Positions 17,728 through 26,451 of a DNA stretch of 48,994 nt are shown in pieces (positions within the stretch are counted from its first letter, which is position 1; each line of letters begins with the position of its first letter). Made by a program: the position numbers and the translations under genes. Source of the stretch: Nitrospirales bacterium (GTDB taxonomy: Bacteria; Nitrospirota; Nitrospiria; Nitrospirales; UBA8639); NCBI GenBank assembly GCA_022825885.1, contig JAJDVY010000018.1, forward strand, positions 1 through 48,994, read 5' to 3'. The notes under the pieces were generated by a model. The model did not search any database. It had not been told where the DNA came from and was given only the letters and a program-made list of their open reading frames with translations.

Positions 17728-18222
17728 ATGCACAAGGTGCTTCTATCCGTCCTTTTCAGTCTCATTCTGGTGGCAGCCGGTTCTTCAGTCGCCCTGGCCT
17801 TGCAGTCCGGTGGCGCGATGGTAGGCGACCTTGAAACCGGGTCCATTGTTGGTCAACCCTTTACAAGTCTCGACGTCGATCTTGAATACACGGCCTTAAT
17901 GATCGGCGGAAAGAAAGTCTGGTATCCCGGAACCGCGATTCTCGATCTGAGAAATCAGGGCACTGGAGGTCGGAGAGGTCAACCCGTCCTGATCAAGGTT
18001 ACCAATGCCTTGGATGGCGACCATGGGTTCAACCTGTCGGCCGATTCGGCTTTCGCCGGTCCCACCTCGTTGCAGGTCAAAATTGTTTTGAAGGCCGGGG
18101 AAACGAAGTATATCGGTGTTCCCATGAGCGACCTGACGTACGTCACCGCTTCCGGGAACTTGAAGGTGAAATGCCAGCTTCATGCTGCGCACCTCGGTTC
18201 CAACCTTGTGGTCTTGAAGTAA
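17728..18222 (+). CDS. small periplasmic cupredoxin-like protein
   Basis: A 164-residue protein with a clear signal peptide (MHKVLLSVLFSLILVAAG...ALA) and one cupredoxin fold. The copper site can be read as His99 (DHGFN) plus Cys149-x2-His152-x2-His155 (CQLHAAH). This is a type-1-like loop with His where azurin-type proteins have Met, so the site may be of unusual geometry or bind another metal state. A periplasmic electron carrier or copper carrier is the likely role; that is inference. The ribosome site AGGAGG is strong. The gene is monocistronic: its own promoter lies upstream and a strong bidirectional terminator follows. Confidence 0.8.
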   Translation: MHKVLLSVLFSLILVAAGSSVALALQSGGAMVGDLETGSIVGQPFTSLDVDLEYTALMIGGKKVWYPGTAILDLRNQGTGGRRGQPVLIKVTNALDGDHGFNLSADSAFAGPTSLQVKIVLKAGETKYIGVPMSDLTYVTASGNLKVKCQLHAAHLGSNLVVLK

Positions 18223-18241
18223 AAGCGAAAAGCTTGTGTGT

Positions 18242-18281
18242 AAAAAAGCCCCGTTCCCTGTTCAGGGGAACGGGGCTTTTT
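18242..18281. terminator. bidirectional rho-independent terminator
   Basis: A GC-rich stem (GCCCCGTTCCC paired with GGGAACGGGGC) is flanked by A6 on the left and T5 on the right, so it can work on both strands. It lies between the convergent cupredoxin gene and the minus-strand small secreted protein gene. Confidence 0.9.
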
Positions 18282-18299
18282 GTCGTCTGAGTCCAGTCC

Positions 18300-18647
18300 T
18301 TATACTTCTTCTTCGTCAGGGCCGCAGTCGATGTCTGCATTGAGGGGAATGTTTTGAGCCGCAAGGATCTGCCCATCGAGGAACAGCAGTAAAAACCTGT
18401 TTTCCGTTGGCGTTGCTCCATCCTTTTCCGTGATGAAGGTATTGATGTCGATGATGGTTTCCCGTTGCGTTTCTCTTTTGCTGTTGTTCACCACCCAATG
18501 ATAGTGACTGGCCTGGGGGAAGAGGTTGGCGACAAAATGATCGATCGTGATGGGCATGACCGCGGACGACGCACCCGTTGAAATTGAGAACGAGAGGGCT
18601 AGGGCCATGCCTGCGATGAAGAAAATCCTGAGCGTTTTTTGATTCAT
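18300..18647 (-). CDS. small secreted protein of unknown function
   Basis: A 115-residue protein with a signal peptide (MNQKTLRIFFIAGMALALSF...SSA). The mature part, about 85 residues, contains PITIDHFVANLFPQASHYHWVV, a short beta-rich region with FLLLFLDGQILAAQ, and an acidic tail DCGPDEEEV. The start at 18647 is set by AGGAGG 7 bases upstream; the frame is open for 20 more codons, but without a site. Family not recognised. Its position beyond a shared terminator from the cupredoxin gene suggests no more than chance linkage. Confidence 0.72.
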   Translation of the reverse strand: MNQKTLRIFFIAGMALALSFSISTGASSAVMPITIDHFVANLFPQASHYHWVVNNSKRETQRETIIDINTFITEKDGATPTENRFLLLFLDGQILAAQNIPLNADIDCGPDEEEV

Positions 18648-18883
18648 GGCAAAATCCTCCTGATCGAAGGTGAAAGGGAGGCGGTTTGAGAAGTCTGTAT
18701 CAGACACTATAAATTATATAGGCCAAATGGTAAATGGTATGAGTTTCCGTGAGACAATGGAATGGCCCGGCGACACATGCGATAGCTAAAGACACGGGAT
18801 TTCTGCGCCTGCCCTGAGTACAGGAGAAGTGTTCGCAGGAATGAAGCGGAAGACAAGGAAGGAACATCAAAGACCAGGGCCAT

Positions 18884-19390
18884 ATGGGTGCTAAAAAGAC
18901 ACGTGCGGTGGATGCCCCGTTGACTCCGAACAGGAAGCGCATCCTGTTTCTGGTGCTCATGTCGTTGTTGTTGATTTCCGGGGCGTTGTTGTTTAATGCC
19001 CCGAAAGGAACGGAGGTCATCGAAGTCCGGTTCCCCAACGGCGCCAATCTTCAGGCGGAGGTGGCTGAGACTCCGGAAAAGTTGTTGTTCGGGTTGGCGT
19101 TTCGAGAATCGCTGCCGGATGACCACGGAATGCTATTGCTGTTCGAAGAGTCCGGTCTGCATAAAGTCTGGACGAAACAGTACCAGTTCAACGTGGATCT
19201 GATCTGGGTGAATGAAAGCAAACACGTGGTTCATATCGTCAAAGCCGCGGTTCCCTGTGCGAGCGATCCCTGTGAGTGGTATGGGCCGCCCGCCGAACGG
19301 GCTCGGTATCTGATTGAAGCAAACAGCGGATTTGTGGATCGGGCCGAAGTGGCGTTGGGGCAGGAACTCGTCTTTGCCTTGCGGATGTAA
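18884..19390 (+). CDS. DUF192 family membrane-anchored protein
   Basis: A 168-residue protein with one N-terminal transmembrane segment (about 19-37) and a DUF192 domain (about 50-168). The domain shows the family pattern EVAETPEKLLFGLAFRESLPDDHGMLLLF, followed by the VDLIWVN and VVHIVKAAVPC strands. DUF192 proteins are exported beta-rich domains of unknown biochemical role. The domain should face the periplasm. It appears to lead a co-directional run of four genes to 21002. Confidence 0.85.
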   Translation: MGAKKTRAVDAPLTPNRKRILFLVLMSLLLISGALLFNAPKGTEVIEVRFPNGANLQAEVAETPEKLLFGLAFRESLPDDHGMLLLFEESGLHKVWTKQYQFNVDLIWVNESKHVVHIVKAAVPCASDPCEWYGPPAERARYLIEANSGFVDRAEVALGQELVFALRM

Positions 19391-19449
19391 ACGATCCGAA
19401 AGGATACCGGCGGGGCACGTCTTGGTCGCCGGGACGGCATGAGAACATC

Positions 19450-19785
19450 ATGAACTCTTCATCACCCGACAGGTTTGTGCGAATCGGCAAGGTTGAAGAT
19501 GTGCCGCCTGGAGCCTCGAAAGCCGTCAAGGTCAACGGCAAGACCATTGCGCTGTTCAACGTGTCCGGGACGTTTTTTGCGATCAACAATATCTGCCCGC
19601 ATCAGGGTGGGCCGCTCCATAAGGGCAAGTTGAAAGGATACGTGGTAGGATGTCCCTGGCATGATCTCCAATTTGACGTGCGGAACGGGTTCGGGACGGA
19701 TGGCGGTGGGCAATGCGTCGCGACCTATGACGTGCAGGTTCGGGATGGTGAGATTTTCGTCAGTTCCGCGTGCAGGGAATTATAG
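19450..19785 (+). CDS. Rieske-type [2Fe-2S] ferredoxin
   Basis: A 111-residue cytosolic electron carrier of the small NirD/biphenyl-dioxygenase-ferredoxin type. The cluster ligands are Cys49 and His51 (CPH) and Cys68 and His71 (CPWH), in the order C-x-H...C-x2-H. The spacing and the GGPLHKGKL segment are typical, and there is no signal or membrane segment. Partner unknown: no oxygenase or nitrite reductase large subunit is adjacent. It follows the DUF192 gene by 60 bases and precedes the chagasin-like gene by 18. Confidence 0.9.
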   Translation: MNSSSPDRFVRIGKVEDVPPGASKAVKVNGKTIALFNVSGTFFAINNICPHQGGPLHKGKLKGYVVGCPWHDLQFDVRNGFGTDGGGQCVATYDVQVRDGEIFVSSACREL

Positions 19786-19803
19786 GGTGAACCGTAACCG
19801 GGA

Positions 19804-20130
19804 ATGGACAGCCTGATGGATGCACAAGAATCTGATAGTCAACCATTGTATGGGACGGTCGGTGTGCCGTTGACCGTCAACCTGTGGGAGGATCGCACGC
19901 GGGGCGAGCAGTGGGTGCCTGCGTATGATCCGACACAACTCGTGCTGACGGCGGATGAGTTCCTCCGGACCACCAGCAATAACGCGGTGGATTCGGGTAA
20001 GCGTCAGTTCGAATTCGAGCCGCTCCAAGCCGGGACGCACCGGTTGGAGTTTCAGAAACGGATGGCCTGGAAATTTACGGCTGAAGCCCGGCGTGTGTTC
20101 CTGGTCCACGTGCACGAGCCGGGTTCATAA
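19804..20130 (+). CDS. small protein resembling chagasin-type (I42) protease inhibitors
   Basis: A 108-residue soluble protein without signal peptide. The pattern VGVPLTVNLWEDRTRGEQWVP, then FEPLQAGTHRLEFQKRMAWK and VFLVHV matches the beta-sandwich layout of chagasin/I42 cysteine-protease inhibitors (W after the first loop, a strand G-x-H-x-L-x-F, then a basic-aromatic loop). The canonical NPTTG loop is absent, so inhibition is uncertain. It lies between a Rieske ferredoxin and an aminotransferase and is probably cotranscribed with them. Confidence 0.6.
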   Translation: MDSLMDAQESDSQPLYGTVGVPLTVNLWEDRTRGEQWVPAYDPTQLVLTADEFLRTTSNNAVDSGKRQFEFEPLQAGTHRLEFQKRMAWKFTAEARRVFLVHVHEPGS

Positions 20131-20144
20131 CGTTTGTTGTTCTC

Positions 20145-21002
20145 ATGCCCAATATCGCATACGTCAACGGGCAGTTTTTTCCTCTTGAACAGGCGACCAT
20201 CCCGATTGAAGATCGGGGGTTCCAATTCGGCGACGGCGTGTACGAAGTGATCCGCACGTATGGAGGGGTTCCGTTCCGGCTGCATGATCACCTCTTACGA
20301 TTGCAGTCGAGCGCCAGGGCCGTTTCCATATCGGTCCCGCTCTCCGCAACCGAATGGGAAGCGTTGATCCAAGAAGGCGTGCAACGGAGCCGGCATGCCG
20401 AATGTCTGGTGTACATCCAGTTGACCCGTGGCGTGGCTCCGAGAGCCCACCTCTTTCCGAATCCGTCGAAGCCCACCGTCGTGATAACGTTTCGAGGAAT
20501 TGTCAGGACCGACGGCGTTCTTGTACGGGAAGGCGTTCCGGCCGTCATCCTGCCTGATCTCCGGTGGGGCAGGTGCTCGGTGAAGAGTTTGAATTTGCTG
20601 GCCAATGTCCTGGCCAAACAGGAAGCACACGATGCCGGGGCCAGAGAAGCGATTCTGGTGAAGGACGGGTTGGTCACGGAAGGCTGCTCCAGCAACGTGT
20701 GTCTGGTCAGGGACGGGACCATCATCACGCCCCCGCTGAGCGATCAGTTGCTGGCCGGCGTCACCCGGGCCGTGGTGCTGGAGTTGGCGAGAAAAGCCGG
20801 GATCGTTGTGGATGAACGGGAGGTTCCCCAAGAGGAATTGGCCCGTGTTGATGAGCTGTTTTTGATCGGGACAACCATCGAGGTGTTGCCCGTTTCCAGG
20901 CTGAACAACGTTCCGGTTGGCGGACGAATTCCGGGACCGGTGACTCAAGTAGTGAGCGATGCCTTTCGGCGGTGTCTTCTGTCCGAAACGGGCCAGGAGT
21001 AA
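20145..21002 (+). CDS. dat: class IV PLP-dependent aminotransferase, D-amino-acid type
   Basis: A 285-residue cytosolic enzyme of the D-alanine/branched-chain aminotransferase fold. Catalytic Lys147 lies in VKSLNLLANVLAKQEA, a segment very close to D-alanine aminotransferases. The PLP-phosphate contact GLVTEGCSSNVCLV and the N-terminal GFQFGDGVYEVIRTYGG are also present. D-amino-acid transaminase activity (D-alanine plus 2-oxoglutarate to pyruvate plus D-glutamate) is the best guess; branched-chain or aminodeoxychorismate lyase activity cannot be excluded. It is the last gene of the run that begins at 18884. Confidence 0.85.
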   Translation: MPNIAYVNGQFFPLEQATIPIEDRGFQFGDGVYEVIRTYGGVPFRLHDHLLRLQSSARAVSISVPLSATEWEALIQEGVQRSRHAECLVYIQLTRGVAPRAHLFPNPSKPTVVITFRGIVRTDGVLVREGVPAVILPDLRWGRCSVKSLNLLANVLAKQEAHDAGAREAILVKDGLVTEGCSSNVCLVRDGTIITPPLSDQLLAGVTRAVVLELARKAGIVVDEREVPQEELARVDELFLIGTTIEVLPVSRLNNVPVGGRIPGPVTQVVSDAFRRCLLSETGQE

Positions 21003-21049
21003 GAGCCCCCCCACGTCTTTCATCATTTTTTCTCAGGATCAGTCACCCT

Positions 21050-21078
21050 TGACACCTCTGGCTTGTTTTCAGTAATTT
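21050..21078 (+). promoter_or_regulatory. sigma70-type promoter of the multicopper oxidase gene
   Basis: TTGACA (21050-21055) and TAATTT (21073-21078) are exactly 17 bases apart. The leader of about 90 bases is AT-rich and ends in an AAGGAGG site before ATG 21175. Confidence 0.6.
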
Positions 21079-21174
21079 TTCTTTTTTGATTTGTGAGCAG
21101 ACTGGGACTAAAGCATACTAGAGCATAATTTTCCTGCCTGGAGACCAAGTTTACTTTCTGAAGGAGGCGGTTCC

Positions 21175-24100
21175 ATGTTTCATTTTAACCCTGTATCCAT
21201 GAAGCGATTTGCTTTTCCGGCAGTGGGAAGCATGTTGGCCGTGGCGTGCTTTGTGCTTCCTCTTGCCAACGCTGAATCCGACGTTTCCGATTCAGCCGCA
21301 GTGATCCAAACCTCGGGAATGAATCACCAGTCCCCCGCTTGGGCCGAACGCCTCAAAGGGCAGACCATTATTGAGAATGCCCAGGAGGGGAGAGCCGAGC
21401 GCGCCGCACTTGTTGAAAAGCAGCATGAGCGTTTGATGCAGCAAATGCAGGAGGAAATGGCCGATTCCAACACCGGCGGTTTCAACACCATGTCCATGAT
21501 GCATCAATACGGTGCGGGCAAGGGCAACTACTTGTTGGCTTCCGACGGCGATATCGAACCGGTGGCCATGACGGGCGGCGGAAAATGCCCGGCCACGGCT
21601 CCCGTGAAGCATTATGATATTTCCGCGATCAACGTGGAAATCACGTTGAATCAATGGCTGGATTATTATCCCGGCTACATGTACGTGCTGACGGAGAATA
21701 TCGAGAACGTCCGGGAAGAGGAAGCCAAAAACGCGGAAGCGCGCGAAGAAGAGGGGCACCACAATCCCGGCGGGGTGAAGAACGGGATCCAGGGGCAGTA
21801 CATTCAACCTCTGGTGATTCGCGGCAACCAGGGTGATTGCGTGAGAGTCACGCTCCGGAACCAGTTGGAATTCGGCGAGGACGTGAGTCTTCACGTCAAC
21901 GGGTCCAGCATGGTGGTCAGCAAGACCGGTCAACCGGCGACGACGACGAACCCTGACGCCATTGCGTATGGCCCCGACGAAGAATGCGAAGAGAATTGTG
22001 AGTCCACGCCCGTGGAAATGGAATGGTTTATCCATCCCGATACCCAGGAAGGCGGGCGGCAGTTCCACAGTTACAGCAATGACCGTGAGTTGACGGTGAT
22101 GGGTCTGTTCGGGGTGTTTGTGGTGGAACCGGCCGGATCAACGTATTTGGACCCGCTGGGGACTGGTCCGGCTACGGATATGCCGAGTGGCTGGCAAGCC
22201 ATGATTCAGAACGGCATGGGTCCGGATTTCCGGGAATTTGTGTTGATTTATCATGAAGTGGGTGACGAAGCGTTCAGGCCGGTCAACAAGCATGGCGACT
22301 TCCTGCCGCAACGTGATCCGTTGACCGATGCCTACCGGCCGGGAGCCCGGGCGTTGAACTACCGGAGCGAACCGTTCGGTATCAACAACATGCACGTTCA
22401 ACATGAGTACTTCGGCTTTGAAGATGAATCCATGGCCTATAGTTCCTATACCTTCGGCGATGCCGGTCCTACGATCCCCCGGAGTTATCTTGGCGATCCC
22501 GCCAAATATCGGTTGGTTCACGGCGGGTCGGAAGTCTTCCATTCCCATCATCCGCACGGCGGAGCCATCCGTTGGACCCGGAGCCCTCGGGCGGTTGATC
22601 AGATGCCGATGTGGCACAAGGGACAGAACGGGCCCGTGAAGTATCCGCTGATTCGTGCGAAGACGGATCGCGTGGACGTGGAAGTGATCGGGCCGTCCGA
22701 AGCATTGGATCTGGAGACCGAATGCGGGTCGGGGCTCTGTCAATATCTGGCCGGTGACTTCCTGTTCCATTGTCACGTGGCGCACCATTACGTGGCCGGC
22801 ATGTGGGGGTACTGGCGGGTTTACAATACGCTGCAAGTGCCCGGTATCCAGAACGACGTGATGGCTCCTCTCCGTGAGTTGCCGGATCGTGTCGGGCGTA
22901 TTGCCAGGCCGGTGACCTCCGACCAATTGGTCGGCACCACCGTGAATTGGTTCGGGACGAAGTTCAACCTGGTTGATAACAGCCAAAAAACCGATTGGAA
23001 CGCCGAGCCGGCCGTGGTTCGGATTTATGATTGGGTTGAAATGCAGTTGCCGACCCGTGGACTTCCCGGTCATACGGAAGACGAGATCGGCCAACTCAAG
23101 TCGTATGACGCCACCGTGATCGATTGGGTCTGGGAGGGCGAGCGTGCGATGAGTGAAAAAGAAAGCACGACCGAGAATCCCAAATACCATCCGGAATGGC
23201 AGGGTTATGAAGCCGGGAAACGCAGGCCCATCTGGTTCGAGCCGACGACGGGGAAAGTCGCGTGGCCGTGGCTGACTCCTCACTTTGGCAAACGCGTGCC
23301 GTTCTCTCCGGACCGGAATCCGGCCCCGTGGCTGGAAATGATCCATCTGGATGAAGACGGCCAGCCGTCCGTGAAGCCGGCGAAGCCTGGTGAAAACGGG
23401 CGCTGGAGCCTCTGTCCGGACCGGGCGGGTTCCCAGGAGTACAATATCCACTTCATCAAGCTTCCGATCGAGTTGTCCGCGGCCCAAGGCGATCAACCGG
23501 CCGTGGTCGATCCGAACGGATTGTTGTATGTGGTGCACGACGAAGAGGAAGCGATCCGGAACAATAATGATTTGAAGGTCCCCTTGGTCTTCCGCGCCAA
23601 TATCTATGATTGTATGGATTGGATGTTGACCAGTGAATGGCTGGACGACGACTTTACGAATTTTCAGTCGTCCAAGATCAATACACACTTCCATTTCGTG
23701 CAATTTGATAATCAGGCGTCCGATGGGGTGATTTCAGGATTTTCATATGAGCAGTCCATGCGGCCCTTTACCCAATTCGAGAAGAAATCGGACAAAGGGT
23801 TGCCGGTTCCCATGAATGCCAAATTCACTAAGGCGGCCGGTAAGGGTGACCGAACCATTCATGTAACGAACGCCGAGCAGTACCACGTCGGTACGGTCAT
23901 TCTCGTCGGCGCGGATAACGTGAGCGGTTCGGAAGTGAAGCGTATCGTTGCCATCGGGAGTTCCGGCGGTTCCTCCTCGGCGGGTGGCGCGAGCGGTGGC
24001 ATGTATACGGTCAACCCCGGAGATACTCTTGGGGCAATCGCGACGCAGCATGGTACCGACGTGGCGACGTTGGTCAGTATGAACGGTCTGGCGAACGCCA

Positions 24101-26313
24101 ATGTGCTGAGCGTCGGACAACAACTGCAAGTGCCCGGTGGCGGCGGTGAAGCAGCGGCACCGAGTGGTGGGGCGCAGACCCTGACCTTCAAAACCCCGTT
24201 GGAGAACGATCATCCGGTCGGGGACATCGTGACCGTGGAATTCGTGCGGCAACGCTTCTGGGCGGATGCCGACGTGGGTTCCGTGTTCTGTCATGATCAT
24301 GCGTTCGGTGGGACCACGTGGCCTCACGGCGCGGTGTGTTCGTTCCTGATCGAGCCGTTCGGGTCGACGTGGCATGATCCGGCAACCGGTGAAGCCAAAC
24401 GGACCGGTCCGGTGATGGACATTCACACGGTCGAGCCCGTCGGGTATGGGGTCAGCGGAAGTTTCCGTGAATTGATGGTTCAAATCATGGATACGGTTCC
24501 GCATACGGTCAATGTGGTGACGGCCGGGAATCCTCCCGGACAACCCGTGGAAGTGGCGTTGGAAGCCGGGCGAACCGTGTCTTTCCAAATGCCGCCGAAC
24601 GAAATGATCAAGATGACGCCGATGCCGTTCCTTAACGGAGGGACGCATACCACGGGTGGGGCCTTGAATTTCCGGGCCGAACCCTTTGCGCAACGGTTGG
24701 CCAACAACCCGGAAACCTCGCAGTTGTTCAGCAGTGGCACGCACGGGGATCCGAGTACGGTCACGTTGCGGGCGTACTTGGGTGATTCCATCGTCTTCAG
24801 GCTGATTGACGTGACGATGAATGAAAGTAACGTCTTCACGGTGTCCGGTCATAACTTCCTGACCGAGCGTTATGCCGGTGACGCCAACCGGAAGAATTCC
24901 ATTCACATCGGCATTGCTGAACGGTATGATTTGGTCGTACCGCAGGCTGGTGGGACGAGACTCCAGCCAGGCGATTACATGTATTTCAACGGCCGGAGTT
25001 CGAAGCTGTCCGAAGGCTCGTGGGGGTTGATTCGGGTTCTGGATAAGGAAGTACCGGACTTGAAGCCGTTGCCGAATGCGGCATACGGCGGGCCTGGCAT
25101 CAAGAAGCCGTTGCCGGTATGTCCGGCCGATGCCCCGGTGAAGAATTTCAACGTCGTGGCCATTGATTATCCGCAAATGGCGTTCAATCCCAACGTGGAA
25201 GAAGCCATCGAAGTGGACTTTGAACGGACGATCGAAGTGAAGAATCCGGATGCCAAGATCTACGTCCTGGAAGAAGAAGTGGCCAAGGTATCCGGAGAAT
25301 TCCAGCCCATGCCGCTGACCTTGCGGGCCAACGTGGGTGATTGTCTCAAGGTGAAACTGACCAACAAGATGAAAGAGGGCCGGGCTTCATTCTCGGCGTT
25401 CTCCCTGGCGTTCGATCCCAAGGATTCTCAAGGGGTGAACTTGGGCAACAATCCCGGTGATCAAACCGTGGCTCCCGGAGAAAGCCGGACCTATACCTAT
25501 TATGCTGATCCGGCCGTCGGGGAAACGCAATCCCTGGTGTGGGATTGGGGCAACGTGGCCATGAACCCGCGGAACGGGTTGTTCGGCGGGATCGTGATCG
25601 GTCCCAAGGGCTCCCAGTATCGCGATCCGAAGACCGGGGCCGACATTTCCGAGAAGAACAGTTGGGCCGCCGACGTGATTGTCGACCGGACGGTTCCCGG
25701 AAATGAGCATCGGGCCAATTATCGTGACGTGGCCCTGTACTTCCAGGATGAAGACAATATTATCGGCACCAGTTTTATGCCGTACGTTCAAAATGTGGCC
25801 GGATTGGTCGGCGTCAATTACCGGAACGAACCGTATCTGTATCGTGAGGAACAAGGGTGCTCATTAGGACGGATGTTCCAACCCTGTAACGTCGATGAAC
25901 CGAATGAACCGGCCACGCCGATTATCGAGGCCCATGCGGGTGACCCGGTCCGGATTCACGTATTCGGAGCCAGTAATGAGCAAAACGGGATGTTCACGCT
26001 GGAAAAACATGAATGGCCCATCGAGCCGTTTATGGAAGGGGCCGATCACATCAGCGTTGTGGAATTTTCCGGGTCCGAGGGGATCGACGCGTTTGTTTCT
26101 TCGGCCGGTGGCCCGTATTCCATGCCTGGCGATTACGTGTACAGCAATGCACGCTTGCCGTATTCCCAGTCCGGGCAATGGGGATATTTCCGCGTGCTAT
26201 CCAAGAATGATCAACGAATCCTCCCGCTCAGCGGGGCTTCCCCCGGAGTCAAGGAAGCCAAAGAAGGTCAATCTGAACAAGGTAGTGTTCGACCGATCTC
26301 GTTCAAGCCATAA
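21175..26313 (+). CDS. MnxG-like large multicopper oxidase with an embedded LysM domain
   Basis: A 1712-residue exported protein with a signal peptide (1-33), a short helical region (60-100), then serial cupredoxin domains. The four His-x-His motifs of a trinuclear copper centre can be read: HSH (456-458, in HSHHPHGG), HCH (532-534), HFH (838-840) and HDH (1040-1042). HCHVAHHYVAGM (532-543) also supplies the type-1 ligands Cys533, His538 and Met543. A LysM domain (about 943-988, YTVNPGDTLGAIA...VLSVGQQLQVP), flanked by Ser/Gly/Ala linkers, interrupts the fold between the third and fourth motifs. A C-terminal cupredoxin pair (from about 1313) repeats the N-terminal pattern (CPxxAPVKxxxxxAI) but without histidine ligands. 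MnxG-type enzymes oxidise Mn(II); the substrate here is unknown. The gene has its own promoter and terminator. Confidence 0.88.
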   Translation: MFHFNPVSMKRFAFPAVGSMLAVACFVLPLANAESDVSDSAAVIQTSGMNHQSPAWAERLKGQTIIENAQEGRAERAALVEKQHERLMQQMQEEMADSNTGGFNTMSMMHQYGAGKGNYLLASDGDIEPVAMTGGGKCPATAPVKHYDISAINVEITLNQWLDYYPGYMYVLTENIENVREEEAKNAEAREEEGHHNPGGVKNGIQGQYIQPLVIRGNQGDCVRVTLRNQLEFGEDVSLHVNGSSMVVSKTGQPATTTNPDAIAYGPDEECEENCESTPVEMEWFIHPDTQEGGRQFHSYSNDRELTVMGLFGVFVVEPAGSTYLDPLGTGPATDMPSGWQAMIQNGMGPDFREFVLIYHEVGDEAFRPVNKHGDFLPQRDPLTDAYRPGARALNYRSEPFGINNMHVQHEYFGFEDESMAYSSYTFGDAGPTIPRSYLGDPAKYRLVHGGSEVFHSHHPHGGAIRWTRSPRAVDQMPMWHKGQNGPVKYPLIRAKTDRVDVEVIGPSEALDLETECGSGLCQYLAGDFLFHCHVAHHYVAGMWGYWRVYNTLQVPGIQNDVMAPLRELPDRVGRIARPVTSDQLVGTTVNWFGTKFNLVDNSQKTDWNAEPAVVRIYDWVEMQLPTRGLPGHTEDEIGQLKSYDATVIDWVWEGERAMSEKESTTENPKYHPEWQGYEAGKRRPIWFEPTTGKVAWPWLTPHFGKRVPFSPDRNPAPWLEMIHLDEDGQPSVKPAKPGENGRWSLCPDRAGSQEYNIHFIKLPIELSAAQGDQPAVVDPNGLLYVVHDEEEAIRNNNDLKVPLVFRANIYDCMDWMLTSEWLDDDFTNFQSSKINTHFHFVQFDNQASDGVISGFSYEQSMRPFTQFEKKSDKGLPVPMNAKFTKAAGKGDRTIHVTNAEQYHVGTVILVGADNVSGSEVKRIVAIGSSGGSSSAGGASGGMYTVNPGDTLGAIATQHGTDVATLVSMNGLANANVLSVGQQLQVPGGGGEAAAPSGGAQTLTFKTPLENDHPVGDIVTVEFVRQRFWADADVGSVFCHDHAFGGTTWPHGAVCSFLIEPFGSTWHDPATGEAKRTGPVMDIHTVEPVGYGVSGSFRELMVQIMDTVPHTVNVVTAGNPPGQPVEVALEAGRTVSFQMPPNEMIKMTPMPFLNGGTHTTGGALNFRAEPFAQRLANNPETSQLFSSGTHGDPSTVTLRAYLGDSIVFRLIDVTMNESNVFTVSGHNFLTERYAGDANRKNSIHIGIAERYDLVVPQAGGTRLQPGDYMYFNGRSSKLSEGSWGLIRVLDKEVPDLKPLPNAAYGGPGIKKPLPVCPADAPVKNFNVVAIDYPQMAFNPNVEEAIEVDFERTIEVKNPDAKIYVLEEEVAKVSGEFQPMPLTLRANVGDCLKVKLTNKMKEGRASFSAFSLAFDPKDSQGVNLGNNPGDQTVAPGESRTYTYYADPAVGETQSLVWDWGNVAMNPRNGLFGGIVIGPKGSQYRDPKTGADISEKNSWAADVIVDRTVPGNEHRANYRDVALYFQDEDNIIGTSFMPYVQNVAGLVGVNYRNEPYLYREEQGCSLGRMFQPCNVDEPNEPATPIIEAHAGDPVRIHVFGASNEQNGMFTLEKHEWPIEPFMEGADHISVVEFSGSEGIDAFVSSAGGPYSMPGDYVYSNARLPYSQSGQWGYFRVLSKNDQRILPLSGASPGVKEAKEGQSEQGSVRPISFKP

Positions 26314-26346
26314 CGCGGGGTTGGGTACGAGGATATCTGGAAAGGG

Positions 26347-26380
26347 CGGGGAAGCCGGTGTCGGCTTCCCCGTTTTTTTT
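26347..26380 (+). terminator. rho-independent terminator after the multicopper oxidase gene
   Basis: A perfect 11-bp stem (CGGGGAAGCCG with CGGCTTCCCCG) with a GTGT tetraloop is followed by eight T. This makes the oxidase a monocistronic unit, so the cupredoxin genes downstream need their own promoter. Confidence 0.95.
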
Positions 26381-26451
26381 CCGTGATCATTGATCGCTCG
26401 CATACATTTTCCGTATGCCAAGGTATTGATCGAGGGTAAAGGGAGGCATTC

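Noticed and set aside
22138-25176. Long minus-strand frames under the multicopper oxidase gene
   Set aside because: The plus strand contains the complete copper-binding motifs; the antisense frames show no domain features.
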